From NCBI GenBank assembly GCA_943370355.1, contig CALRQP020000009.1, positions 1 to 64,000 on the forward strand: 64,000 nt of DNA. The letters run 5' to 3'. Shown here piece after piece: positions 48,058 through 57,079 of this stretch. The notes under the pieces are model-generated. The model did not search any database and had not been told where the DNA came from. It saw only the letters and a list, made by a program, of their open reading frames with translations. The position numbers and the translations under genes are program-made. Numbering within the stretch: position 1 is the first letter of the stretch; each line of letters opens with the position of its first letter. The stretch is from JADCGM01 sp943370355 (GTDB taxonomy: Bacteria; Pseudomonadota; Alphaproteobacteria; Sphingomonadales; Sphingomonadaceae).

Positions 48058-49476
48058 ATGTCCGACATGCGAGAAGTTCTGAACCGGCAGCGCGCCGCCT
48101 TCATGGCCGAGCTCCCGGTGAGTCCCGCGGCGCGCAAGGATCGGCTGAAACGGGCCATCGCGCTCGTCAAAGACAACCGCGACGCGCTCGCCAAGGCGCT
48201 CAGCGATGACTTCGGTCACCGCTCGACCGAGCAGACCATGCTCACCGACATCATGGCCTCGGCCGGACCGCTCGCGCATGCGCTCAAACATGTCGACGAC
48301 TGGATGAAGCCCGAGAAGCGCAAGCTCGACTTCCCGCTCGGCCTGCTCGGCGCCAAGGCGCGCGTGGAATATCAGCCAAAGGGTGTGGTCGGCGTGATCT
48401 CGCCGTGGAATTTCCCGGTCAACCTGACCTTTGCGCCGCTCGCGAACATCTTCGCGGCCGGCAACCGCGCGATGGTCAAGCCGTCGGAATTCACGCCCGC
48501 CACATCGGAGCTCATGGCCGAACTCGCCGCCAAGCTGTTCGACCCGGCCGAACTGGCGTTCATCACGGGCGGCCCGGAGGTCGGCAAGGCTTTCGCCGAA
48601 CTGCCGTTCGACCATCTGATTTTCACCGGCGCAACGCCGATCGGCCGTCACATCCTTCACGCCGCTGCCGATAATCTGACGCCCGTGACGCTCGAACTCG
48701 GCGGCAAATCACCGACCATCCTTGGCCGCAGCGCCGATGTCGGCCCGGCAACCGAACGAATCGCGCTCGGCAAGCTGATGAACGCCGGGCAGATCTGCCT
48801 CGCCCCCGATTATCTGCTGGTGCCCGAGGAGCGCGAGCATGAGGTGATCGGCGGGCTGCAGGCGGCGACCGCGCGCATGTATCCGACGATGCTGTCCAAC
48901 CCCGACTATACGTCGGTCATCAGCGGGCGGCACCGCGAGCGGCTCGAACGCCATGTCGAGGATGCGCGCGCCAAGGGTGCCGAGGTCATCGTCGTCAACC
49001 CGGCGAACGAGGATTTCAGCCAGCAAAACACCCACAAGATGCCGCTGCACATCCTGCGCGGCGTCAGCGACGACATGACGGTGATGCAGGAGGAGATTTT
49101 CGGGCCGCTGCTGCCGGTCAAGACCTATAAGGCGGTCGGCGACGCGATCGACTATGTCAACGCACATGACCGCCCGCTCGGCCTCTATTATTTCGGCCAG
49201 GACGCCGCCGAGGAGCAGCAGGTGCTCGACCGCACCATCTCGGGCGGCGTGACGGTCAACGATGTGATCTTCCACATCTCGGCAGAAGAATTGCCGTTCG
49301 GCGGTACGGGCCCGTCCGGCATGGGCAATTACCACGGCCATGACGGCTTCAAGACCTTCAGCCACGCCAAGGCGATCTACCGCCAGCCGAAGATCGACCT
49401 CGCCAAATTGGGCGGCTTCAAACCACCCTATGGCGCGGCGACACAGCGGACGCTGAAGCAGCGGCTGGGCATCTGA
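48058..49476 (+). CDS. Coniferyl-aldehyde-dehydrogenase-like NAD(P)-dependent aldehyde dehydrogenase
   Basis: 472 residues of the class 3 ALDH type. Catalytic Cys in NAGQICLAPDYLLVP, Glu in VTLELGGKSPTILG, cofactor region GVVGVISPWNFPVNLTFAPL and FTGATPIGRHIL, and the C-terminal PFGGTGPSGMGNYHGHDGFKTF. The last stretch and overall length match aldehyde dehydrogenases that oxidise coniferyl aldehyde or long-chain and aromatic aldehydes. Its exact substrate is inference. Starts AUG after GGGGGAAG. Confidence 0.9.
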   Translation: MSDMREVLNRQRAAFMAELPVSPAARKDRLKRAIALVKDNRDALAKALSDDFGHRSTEQTMLTDIMASAGPLAHALKHVDDWMKPEKRKLDFPLGLLGAKARVEYQPKGVVGVISPWNFPVNLTFAPLANIFAAGNRAMVKPSEFTPATSELMAELAAKLFDPAELAFITGGPEVGKAFAELPFDHLIFTGATPIGRHILHAAADNLTPVTLELGGKSPTILGRSADVGPATERIALGKLMNAGQICLAPDYLLVPEEREHEVIGGLQAATARMYPTMLSNPDYTSVISGRHRERLERHVEDARAKGAEVIVVNPANEDFSQQNTHKMPLHILRGVSDDMTVMQEEIFGPLLPVKTYKAVGDAIDYVNAHDRPLGLYYFGQDAAEEQQVLDRTISGGVTVNDVIFHISAEELPFGGTGPSGMGNYHGHDGFKTFSHAKAIYRQPKIDLAKLGGFKPPYGAATQRTLKQRLGI

Positions 49477-49497
49477 CGCCAGCGGGGCCGGGGCACC

Positions 49498-49962
49498 ATG
49501 TATCTTGCGACCGTTCTCCTGCTGATGCTGGTGCTGCCAGCCGGATCGGTCCTGCTCGATCCGGCGTTTGCGCCGACGGTCGCCGTGGCTATGCCGCTCG
49601 TCGGCAAATGGTTCGTATTCTGGGCCTGCGGCTGGCGGCTATTGCTGGCCGGATTGCGGCAATTCTTTCAGCCGCGCTTTACCGCAGAGGCCATTTTCGG
49701 CCTCACCAGCGACGATGCGCTCCCGCTCGTACGAGAGCTTGGGGTCGCCAATTTCGCGACAGGGGCGGTCGGCATTCTGTCGCTGCTCCGCCCCGATTTC
49801 ACGCTGCCCGTCGCAGTCACCAGCACCATCTTTTATGGCATCGCCGGTATCCGCCATGCCGCTGCAGGGCATCGGACGGGCAATGAGAACATCGCAATGA
49901 TCAGCGACCTGTTCGTCGCCGCGATACTGACCAGCTACGTCGGTGCGGAGCTGCTGACCTGA
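49498..49962 (+). CDS. Small polytopic membrane protein (DUF6790-like)
   Basis: 154 residues with four membrane segments (about 1-18, 30-55, 82-105, 132-151) and FQPRFTAEAIFGLTSDDALPLVRELGVANFATG-type connecting parts. It resembles small bacterial DUF6790-like membrane proteins by eye, not confirmed. It begins 22 bases after the aldehyde dehydrogenase stop, so it may be cotranscribed. No known function. Confidence 0.65.
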   Translation: MYLATVLLLMLVLPAGSVLLDPAFAPTVAVAMPLVGKWFVFWACGWRLLLAGLRQFFQPRFTAEAIFGLTSDDALPLVRELGVANFATGAVGILSLLRPDFTLPVAVTSTIFYGIAGIRHAAAGHRTGNENIAMISDLFVAAILTSYVGAELLT

Positions 49963-49980
49963 GCGAGCCTGTTGACACGC

Positions 49981-51276
49981 TCAGGAGGCAGTGTCGTCCC
50001 GCCCGACGCTTTCGTCGATCAGACCCGCGCGCAGCATCCACCAGTAGAGGACGATGCCCGGAAGCGCCGCGATCGTCGTCATTATGTAGAAGTCGACATT
50101 GCCGAACCGCTCCATGAGCGCGCCCGCCGACGTCCCCGTCACCAACCGTCCGACGACACTCGCCGCAGCCGAAATCAGTGCATATTGCGCTGCCGTGTAA
50201 CGCAGGTCGCACAACGCCGAGAAATAGGCGACGACGGTCACACCGCCGATGCCGCTCGCGAAATTCTCGAAGCCGATCGCCGCGCCCATGCCGAGATTGG
50301 AATGCCCCGCTGCCGCCAAGGCCGCGAAACTCAGATTGCTGACCGCCATCAGGATCAGGCTGACCATCACGGAGCGCTTCATGCCCATCCGCGCGAACAG
50401 CACGCCGCCTACAAAGATACCGATAAGGTAGGCCCAGAACCCCACGCCGACGTCCCAGGTCGCGATTTCGTCATTGGTGAAGCCGAGATCCTCGAACAGC
50501 AGCCGCAGCGTGAGATTCGCCAGCGTGTCGCCGATCTTGTGCAGCAGGATGAACAGCAGCACGAGCGCCGCCCCCTGCCGCTGGAAGAATTCGGCGAGAG
50601 GCCCCCAGATCGCGCGCAGCTGATTGCCGAGGCCCGGCTTGGACGCCGGTTCGCGGTGCCGCTCGGGTTCGCCCATGACGAGGCCTGCCAGCATCGCCGG
50701 AAGCGCCAGCGCGGCGCAGGCGATATAGGCGACGCTCCACCCCGACCGTGCCGCGAGCAGCAACGCCAGCGCGCCGGCACCTGCCGAGCCGATGCGCCAG
50801 CCATATTGGCTCATGCCCGACCCAACGCCCAACTGCTCCGCTGATAGAAGTTCGATGCGATAGGCGTCGATCACGATGTCGAAGGTTGCGCCGGCCAACC
50901 CGACCAGCACCGCCGCATAGGCCGTCGCGAGCAGGCTCGCATGCGGATCGACAAGCGCGAGATTGACCACCGCTGCCATGACCAGCACGCCCGCAAGCAG
51001 CAGCCACGACACGCGCTGGCCGAGCCGGCCGATCAGGGGCAGCCTCACCCCGTCGACGAGCCATGCCCAGAGAAATTTCAGGTTATAAACGAGGAAGGCA
51101 AGGCTGAAGGCCGTCACGCTCTTCTTGTCGATCCCGTCCTGCGCAAGCCGCGTCGTCAGCGTTGCGCCGATCATCGCATAGGGGAAGCCCGATGAAATGC
51201 CGAGAAACAGCGCGGCCAGCGGCGCCGGTTGCACATAGGGCCGCACCGCGTCCCGCCAGCCCGTCGTCTCGCCCAT
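49981..51276 (-). CDS. ampG: AmpG-family muropeptide permease
   Basis: 431-residue major-facilitator permease, 12 or more hydrophobic segments, starting MGETTGWRDAVRPYVQPAPL. AmpG signatures include LFLGISSGFPYAMIGATLTTRL, NLKFLWAWLVDGVRLPLIGRLGQR and VGFWAYLIGIFVGGVL. It imports anhydromuropeptides for cell-wall recycling; the window also carries NlpC/P60 and NlpD genes for the same polymer. The start at 51276 has GAGAGGG upstream; 51306 is less likely. Symbol is used for the family member. Confidence 0.85.
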   Translation of the reverse strand: MGETTGWRDAVRPYVQPAPLAALFLGISSGFPYAMIGATLTTRLAQDGIDKKSVTAFSLAFLVYNLKFLWAWLVDGVRLPLIGRLGQRVSWLLLAGVLVMAAVVNLALVDPHASLLATAYAAVLVGLAGATFDIVIDAYRIELLSAEQLGVGSGMSQYGWRIGSAGAGALALLLAARSGWSVAYIACAALALPAMLAGLVMGEPERHREPASKPGLGNQLRAIWGPLAEFFQRQGAALVLLFILLHKIGDTLANLTLRLLFEDLGFTNDEIATWDVGVGFWAYLIGIFVGGVLFARMGMKRSVMVSLILMAVSNLSFAALAAAGHSNLGMGAAIGFENFASGIGGVTVVAYFSALCDLRYTAAQYALISAAASVVGRLVTGTSAGALMERFGNVDFYIMTTIAALPGIVLYWWMLRAGLIDESVGRDDTAS

Positions 51277-51372
51277 CGCCACCCTCTCAGCCGCAAACCC
51301 TGTCACGATAGAGACTTGGCGAGTCCCGCGTCAAAGCGCAAAACGCAGACCAATCACCAGCGAGCCCAACCG

Positions 51373-52524
51373 ATGGACGCCATCACCCCGATCCGCACCG
51401 CGACGCCCGGCCAGCTGAAGCTCGCGCAGGCGATTCCGCACCACAAGCCCGGGGCACCCGTCATCACCCGCGTCGCGGCAGCAAACTACACCTCACCCGA
51501 GATTTTCGCGGCCGAACAGGCGAAGCTGTTCCGCACCCACCCGCTCGCCATCGCCACCTCGGCGCTGATCCCTTCACCGGGCATGGCGGTGACACACGAT
51601 GCCTATGGCGTGCCAATCCTGCTGACCCGCGACCGCGAGGGCGTCGCGCGTGCCTTTCTGAACGTCTGCCGACATCGCGGCACGCGGCTGGTCGAAGGCG
51701 GCGAGGCTGCGAAATGCCCGCGGCTCGTCTGCCCCTATCATGCCTGGGCTTACGGGCTCGACGGCGAACTCGTGGGCCTGCCGCGTCCTGAGACATTTCC
51801 CGACCTCGACAAGTCGCAGCTCGGCCTGATCCCGCTGCCATCGGTCGAAGCCGGCGGCATCCTGTGGGTCGGCCTCGACCGCGACCATGCGCCCGATTTC
51901 TCGACGGTAACCGGCGAACTCGCCGCCGATCTCGATGCGCTCGAACTCGGCGACATGCATCTCTACAAGCGCCGCACGCATGACGTCGCGGCTAACTGGA
52001 AGCTCGTCATCGACGCGTTCAGCGAAAGCTATCACGTCACGCGCCTGCATGCCGAAACCATCGGCAAATTCTTCGCCGATTCGGTGACCGTCGGCGACAT
52101 GATCGGCCCGCATAGCCGTTCGGCGGTCGGCCGGGTGTCCTTCGTGGAAGCAGCCGGCAGCGCCGATCTCGGCGCGCTGCGCAAGGCGGTGACCTACACC
52201 TATCTCGTCTTCCCCAACACGGTGATCATCGCGAGCCCCGACTATGTGAATGTCATGATCGCGATGCCGCGCGCCCACGACCGCACGCTCGTCGAGGACT
52301 TCATGCTGATCCCCGAACCGCCCGCGACCGAAAAAGCCGAGGATCATTGGCGGCGCAGCTTCGAACTGCTCGACGGCAGCGTGTTCGCCAGCGAGGATTT
52401 CCGCGCCGCCCGGCTCGGGCAGGAAGGCCTGTCAACCGGCGCAATCCCCGAACTGACCATCGGCGGCCTCGAACAAGGCATCAAACGCTTTCACGACCAA
52501 GTCGAGGCGGTGCTCGCCGATTGA
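51373..52524 (+). CDS. Rieske [2Fe-2S] aromatic-ring-hydroxylating oxygenase alpha-subunit-type protein
   Basis: 383 residues. The Rieske cluster is bound by CRHRG and CPYHAW (Cys-x-His, 17 residues, Cys-x2-His), and the catalytic domain has the mononuclear iron site in FSESYHVTRLHAETIG (His, His) with the bridging Asp in VIDAFSES. These enzymes hydroxylate or demethylate aromatic or steroid rings. No ferredoxin, reductase or beta subunit is adjacent. Start MDAITPIRTATPG has no strong Shine-Dalgarno. The symporter and molybdo-hydroxylase downstream could belong to a catabolic set. Confidence 0.88.
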   Translation: MDAITPIRTATPGQLKLAQAIPHHKPGAPVITRVAAANYTSPEIFAAEQAKLFRTHPLAIATSALIPSPGMAVTHDAYGVPILLTRDREGVARAFLNVCRHRGTRLVEGGEAAKCPRLVCPYHAWAYGLDGELVGLPRPETFPDLDKSQLGLIPLPSVEAGGILWVGLDRDHAPDFSTVTGELAADLDALELGDMHLYKRRTHDVAANWKLVIDAFSESYHVTRLHAETIGKFFADSVTVGDMIGPHSRSAVGRVSFVEAAGSADLGALRKAVTYTYLVFPNTVIIASPDYVNVMIAMPRAHDRTLVEDFMLIPEPPATEKAEDHWRRSFELLDGSVFASEDFRAARLGQEGLSTGAIPELTIGGLEQGIKRFHDQVEAVLAD

Positions 52525-52585
52525 GGCCCCTTGACGCGGGCGCGACCTGCCCGCCTATTGCCGTCAATCACTTGCGCGGGGCTCC

Positions 52586-53857
52586 ATGCAGAAGCGACTG
52601 ACGACGTTCATCCTGATTGCCATGATCCTCGGCATCCTGACGGGTGCGGTGATCCACCAACTGCTGCCCGAAGCGCAAGCCAAGGAATGGGCGGGCTACC
52701 TCGGCATTGTCACCGACCTGTTCCTGCGCATGATCAAGATGATCATCGCGCCGCTGGTGTTCGCAACTTTGGTCGGCGGCATCGCGCATATGGGCGACGG
52801 CGGGTCGGTCGGGCGCATCGGCGTCCGGACGATCGGCTGGTTCCTCGGCGCGTCGATCCTGTCGCTGTCCCTCGGGCTGATGCTCGTCAACCTGCTGCAG
52901 CCTGGCGTCGGTCTGGGCCTGCCGCTGCCCGCCGCAACCGAATCCTCGGGCGTCGCGACGTCCGCGCTGAACCTAAAGGACTTCGTCACACACCTCGTAC
53001 CCAAGTCGATCTTCGAGGCGATGGCGACCAACGAAGTGCTGCAAATCGTCATCTTCTCGGTATTCGCGGGCATTGCGCTGACCAGCATCGGCGAGAAGGG
53101 CGCGCCGATCGTGCGCGGGCTCGAAGCGCTCACGCAGATGATGCTCAAGATCACCGACTATGTGATGCGCTTCGCGCCGTTCGGCGTGTTCGCAGCCATT
53201 GCGGCGGCGGTGGCGACGCACGGGCTGCAAATCCTGTCGACCTACGCCAAGTTCCTCGGCGGCTTCTATCTGGCCCTCGTCATTCTCTGGGCAATCCTGA
53301 TCGGCGCGGGCGCACTGGTCATCGGCGGAAAGCGTGCGCTGATGATCCCGCGCTATGTGCGTGAGCCGCTGCTCATCGCCTTCTCGACCGCGAGTTCCGA
53401 AGCCGCCTTCCCGCGCCTGCTCGAACAACTCGAACGCTTCGGGGTGCGCGGCCGCATCGCCGGTTTCGTGCTGCCGCTCGGCTATTCGTTCAACCTCGAC
53501 GGCTCGATGATGTACTGCTCCTTCGCGACCATTTTCATCGCGCAAGCTTACGGCATCGACCTGAGCCTCGGCCAGGAAATCACCATGCTGGCGCTGTTGC
53601 TGGTGACCTCGAAGGGTATCGCCGCAGTGCCGCGCGCCAGCCTTGTCGTCATCGCGGCGACGCTCGGCTTCTTCAACATCCCCGAGGCGGGCCTGTTGCT
53701 GATCCTCGGCATCGATGTGTTCCTCGACATGGGCCGCACCGCGACCAATGTCGTCGGCAATGCCGTCGCGGCCTCGGTCGTCGCGAAATGGGAGGGCGTT
53801 CTGGAGGAGCCTTACGGGCCTGACGGCGAACTGGCACCGGCCGCCGCAGTCGGCTAG
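52586..53857 (+). CDS. Dicarboxylate/amino-acid:cation symporter (DAACS family)
   Basis: 423 residues with eight or more membrane segments and the family signature regions: FLRMIKMIIAPLVFATLVGG, helical-hairpin serine-rich motif STASSEAAFPRLLEQLE, and GYSFNLDGSMMYCSF with the NLDG. Related to DctA and GltP. Cotransports C4-dicarboxylates or glutamate/aspartate with protons or sodium. It begins 61 bases after the Rieske gene. Confidence 0.92.
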   Translation: MQKRLTTFILIAMILGILTGAVIHQLLPEAQAKEWAGYLGIVTDLFLRMIKMIIAPLVFATLVGGIAHMGDGGSVGRIGVRTIGWFLGASILSLSLGLMLVNLLQPGVGLGLPLPAATESSGVATSALNLKDFVTHLVPKSIFEAMATNEVLQIVIFSVFAGIALTSIGEKGAPIVRGLEALTQMMLKITDYVMRFAPFGVFAAIAAAVATHGLQILSTYAKFLGGFYLALVILWAILIGAGALVIGGKRALMIPRYVREPLLIAFSTASSEAAFPRLLEQLERFGVRGRIAGFVLPLGYSFNLDGSMMYCSFATIFIAQAYGIDLSLGQEITMLALLLVTSKGIAAVPRASLVVIAATLGFFNIPEAGLLLILGIDVFLDMGRTATNVVGNAVAASVVAKWEGVLEEPYGPDGELAPAAAVG

Positions 53858-53866
53858 GGTCGCGTC

Positions 53867-56062
53867 ATGCCCGATGCCGTTCGCCAGCCCCGCACCACCC
53901 GCCGCAAATTCCTGATCGGGGCGGGTGCCGCCACCGGCCTGCTGATCGGCTATGCCGTCTGGCCGCGCAACCGCCCGTTGAACCTCGTCGCGCGCGAGGG
54001 CGAGCAGATCATCAACGGCTGGCTGAAGATCGGCAGCGACGGGCATGTGACCGTCATGGTGCCACAGGCCGAAATGGGTCAGGGCGTCTATACCTCGCTG
54101 CCGCAGATCCTCGCCGACGAGCTCGGCGCGGACTGGCGCACCGTTGGCGTCGAGCCTGCACCGCTGCATCCGATCTATGCCAATATCGCGATGGCGGCGG
54201 GGGCCGCCGAAGCTGCCCCCGGTTTCCTGAAGGGCGTGGCGCGCTGGGCGGCGATCGAGATGACCCAGCGTTTCGACATGCAGATGACCGGCGGATCGAC
54301 CTCGATCGCGGCCTTCTACGACACGCTGCGCCTCGCCGGCGCGTCGGCACGCGAACTGCTCTGCAAGGCAGCGGCGCGCGATTGGGATGTCGACTGGAAG
54401 CTGTGCGACACCGTCGATGGCTTTGTCGTGTATCAGGCCAACCGCGCGCGCTTTGCCGATCTCGCCGCCAAGGCGGCCGACGAAACCGCCTCGGACGAGC
54501 CGACACTGCGCAGCAAGCCGCGCCTGATCGGCACCGCAGCGCCACGCCTCGATATTCCGTCCAAGACCGACGGCAGCGCGCGCTTCGGCCTCGACGTGCG
54601 GCTGCCCGGCATGGCCTATGCAGCGATCAAGGGCGGCCCGGTGCACGGCGGCGCACTCAAGTCCGCCAAGGCACCGGCTGGCGTGAAGATTGTGCGCGGC
54701 CCGACTTGGGTTGCTGCCGTCGCCGTCACCTGGTGGGGCGCGAAGACGGCCGTCGAATCGGTCACCGCGACCTGGGAACCCGCCCCCAAGCCTGCCGGGC
54801 CATGGATGGACCAAGCGCTGACTGCAGCGCTGACCGGCGACGGCGTCAAAGCCTTTCGCGACGAAGGCGATGTCGAGGCGACGCTCGCCGGCAAATCGGT
54901 CAGCGCCGATTATGGCGTGCCCTTCCTCGCCCATGCCTGCATGGAGCCGATGAACGCGACGGCGCGCGTCACCGACGGCCGCTGCGAAATTTGGGCACCG
55001 ACGCAATCCACGACTCTGGTCAACTGGGCGGTCGGCAAGGCGCTCGACCTCAGCGCCGGCGATGTCACGGTGTTCCCCACGCTGCTCGGCGGCGGCTTCG
55101 GCCGCAAGGCGGAGGTCGATGCCTGTGTGCAGGCCGCGCTGATCGCGAAGGAAGTCGGCCGTCCGGTCCAGCTGATCTGGAGCCGGGAGGAGGACATGGC
55201 GCATGACATGTACCGCCCGCCCGCCAAGGCACGCATGCGTGGCAGCCTGACCGCCGACAAGCGCATCGCCGCGCTCGACTGCACGATCGCCGTGCCGTCC
55301 TGCGGTGCGAGTTTCTTCGGGCGCAACCTATCGGCGATGGCCCCCAACCCCGGCAAGGCGGACAGCGCCTCGCTCGGCGGCGCGGCCAATACGCCATACA
55401 GCATCCCCAATATCCGCGTGAGCCATGCGCCCGTCGAAGTGCCGGTGCCGCTGGGATTCTGGCGCTCGGTTGAGAACAGCTACACCGCTTTCTTCATCGA
55501 AAGCTTTATCGACGAGATGGCCGCTGCCGCGGGCGTCGATCCGCTGACCTTCCGGCTCCGGATGCTCGAAAGCCACCCGCGGCATGCCGAGGTGCTCAAG
55601 GTCGCGGCGTCGCGCGGCGAGTTCATGGGCGCGAGCGACGGCATCGCGCGTGGCATCGCGCTGCACCAGAGCTTCGGCAGCATCGTCGCGCAGGTCGCCG
55701 AGGTCGAGGTCAAGGGCAGCGAGATCAAGGTCAAGCGCGTGACCTGTGCCGTCGATTGCGGTGTCGTCGTCAATCCCGACATCGTGCGGCAGCAGATGGA
55801 GGGCGGCATCATCTTCGGCCTCACGGCGGCGCTAAAGGGCGCGATCACCTTCGCCGACGGGCAGAGCGAGCAGAGCAATTTCGACAGCTACCCGCTGCTG
55901 ACACTGGCCGAGACGCCCGAGATCGAGGTCATCATCGTGCCCTCGACCGAAGCGCCGACCGGCTGCGGCGAACCCGGAACGCCGCCGATTGCGCCGGCCG
56001 TCGCCAACGCCATCTTCGCTGCCACAGGCAAGCGCCTCCGCTCGCTGCCGTTCCAGCTCTGA
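53867..56062 (+). CDS. Tat-exported molybdo-hydroxylase large subunit, isoquinoline 1-oxidoreductase beta type
   Basis: 731 residues with a Tat signal (TTRRKFLIGAGAATG), then the molybdopterin-binding fold: MVPQAEMGQGVYTSLPQILA, GGGFGRKAEVDACVQAALIA, the Mo site VPLGFWRSVENSYTAFFIES and the catalytic Glu in GCGEPGTPPIAPAVANAI. Such subunits pair with a small 2Fe-2S protein (IorA) and a cytochrome; neither gene is adjacent here. Likely a periplasmic aldehyde or N-heterocycle dehydrogenase. It starts 9 bases after the symporter stop and overlaps hemH by one base. Confidence 0.88.
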   Translation: MPDAVRQPRTTRRKFLIGAGAATGLLIGYAVWPRNRPLNLVAREGEQIINGWLKIGSDGHVTVMVPQAEMGQGVYTSLPQILADELGADWRTVGVEPAPLHPIYANIAMAAGAAEAAPGFLKGVARWAAIEMTQRFDMQMTGGSTSIAAFYDTLRLAGASARELLCKAAARDWDVDWKLCDTVDGFVVYQANRARFADLAAKAADETASDEPTLRSKPRLIGTAAPRLDIPSKTDGSARFGLDVRLPGMAYAAIKGGPVHGGALKSAKAPAGVKIVRGPTWVAAVAVTWWGAKTAVESVTATWEPAPKPAGPWMDQALTAALTGDGVKAFRDEGDVEATLAGKSVSADYGVPFLAHACMEPMNATARVTDGRCEIWAPTQSTTLVNWAVGKALDLSAGDVTVFPTLLGGGFGRKAEVDACVQAALIAKEVGRPVQLIWSREEDMAHDMYRPPAKARMRGSLTADKRIAALDCTIAVPSCGASFFGRNLSAMAPNPGKADSASLGGAANTPYSIPNIRVSHAPVEVPVPLGFWRSVENSYTAFFIESFIDEMAAAAGVDPLTFRLRMLESHPRHAEVLKVAASRGEFMGASDGIARGIALHQSFGSIVAQVAEVEVKGSEIKVKRVTCAVDCGVVVNPDIVRQQMEGGIIFGLTAALKGAITFADGQSEQSNFDSYPLLTLAETPEIEVIIVPSTEAPTGCGEPGTPPIAPAVANAIFAATGKRLRSLPFQL

Positions 56063-57072
56063 TGGAGCGTCCCGCCGACCATCCGGCGATCCCCGCGCCG
56101 CGCGTCGGCGTGCTGCTCGTCAATCTCGGCACGCCCGATGAGCCGACCGTGCCCGCGGTCAAACGCTACCTCGCCGAGTTCCTGTCGGACCGGCGTGTCG
56201 TCGAAATCCCGCCGCTGATCTGGCAGCCGATCCTCCGCGGTATCATCCTAAACACCCGCCCGAAGCGCTCGGCCGCGGCCTATGCCAAGGTCTGGCACCC
56301 CGAGACCGGCTCGCCGCTGCGGTCGATCACCGAGGCACAAGCGCACGCGATTGCCGACGCGTTCGGCCCCGGCGTGATGATCGACTGGGCGATGCGCTAT
56401 GGCAGCCGCCCGATTGCCGAGCGGCTCACGGCGCTGAAGGACGCGGGGTGCGAGCGCATCCTGATCGCGCCGCTCTACCCGCAGTACAGTGCCGCCACGA
56501 CGGCGACGGTCAACGATGCCGCCTTTGCGACGCTGGCCGAGTGGCGCTGGCAGCCGGCGCTGCGGACGCTCCCGCCTTATTATGACGACCCTGCCTATAT
56601 CGAGGCGCTGGCCGAGAGCGTGCGCACCGGGCTGGCCGGGCTCGACTTCGTGCCCGAGGTGGTGGTGACCAGCTTCCACGGCATGCCCGAGCGGACGCTG
56701 AAGCTCGGCGATCCCTATCATTGCCACTGCCAGGTCACCGCCCGGCTGCTGCGCGAGGCGCTCGGCCGGGACGAGCAGTCACTGCGCCTGACCTTCCAGT
56801 CGCGCTTCGGGCGGGCGGAGTGGTTGAAGCCCTATACCGACGCGACGCTCGCCGCGCTGCCCGGCGAGGGCGTCCGCCGCATCGCGGTAATCGCCCCCGG
56901 CTTCGCCGCCGACTGCCTCGAGACGCTCGAGGAGATGGCGATGGAGGGGCGGGAGATCTTCCTCGAGGCGGGCGGCGAGTCCTTTGCCTATCTGCCCTGC
57001 CTCAACACCAGCGAGCCGGGAGTCCGGATGCTGCGGACGCTGCTGTTCCGGGAGTTGTCAGGCTGGTTGTAG
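56062..57072 (+). CDS. hemH: Ferrochelatase
   Basis: 336-residue enzyme that inserts ferrous iron into protoporphyrin IX. Features: RVGVLLVNLGTPDEPTVPAV, ETGSPLRSITEAQA, LIAPLYPQYSAATTATV, catalytic His in VTSFHGMPERTL, and the Glu-rich FAADCLETLEEMA. Its ATG overlaps the upstream stop (TGATG). The link to the molybdo-hydroxylase is by position only. The last residues (RTLLFRELSGWL) are near the convergent solute-binding gene. Confidence 0.96.
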   Translation: MERPADHPAIPAPRVGVLLVNLGTPDEPTVPAVKRYLAEFLSDRRVVEIPPLIWQPILRGIILNTRPKRSAAAYAKVWHPETGSPLRSITEAQAHAIADAFGPGVMIDWAMRYGSRPIAERLTALKDAGCERILIAPLYPQYSAATTATVNDAAFATLAEWRWQPALRTLPPYYDDPAYIEALAESVRTGLAGLDFVPEVVVTSFHGMPERTLKLGDPYHCHCQVTARLLREALGRDEQSLRLTFQSRFGRAEWLKPYTDATLAALPGEGVRRIAVIAPGFAADCLETLEEMAMEGREIFLEAGGESFAYLPCLNTSEPGVRMLRTLLFRELSGWL

Positions 57073-57079
57073 GGCCGCG

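Noticed and set aside
52973..55204. 743-codon open frame on the minus strand opposite the symporter and molybdo-hydroxylase genes
   Set aside because: It is rich in R, H, D and G as expected for an antisense shadow in GC-rich DNA, and both plus-strand genes have clear families.
4243..56062. The CoxS-CoxM pair and the exported molybdo-hydroxylase form one enzyme
   Set aside because: They lie 50 kb apart, and the isoquinoline-type large subunit is Tat-exported and does not usually use a CoxM-type flavin subunit.
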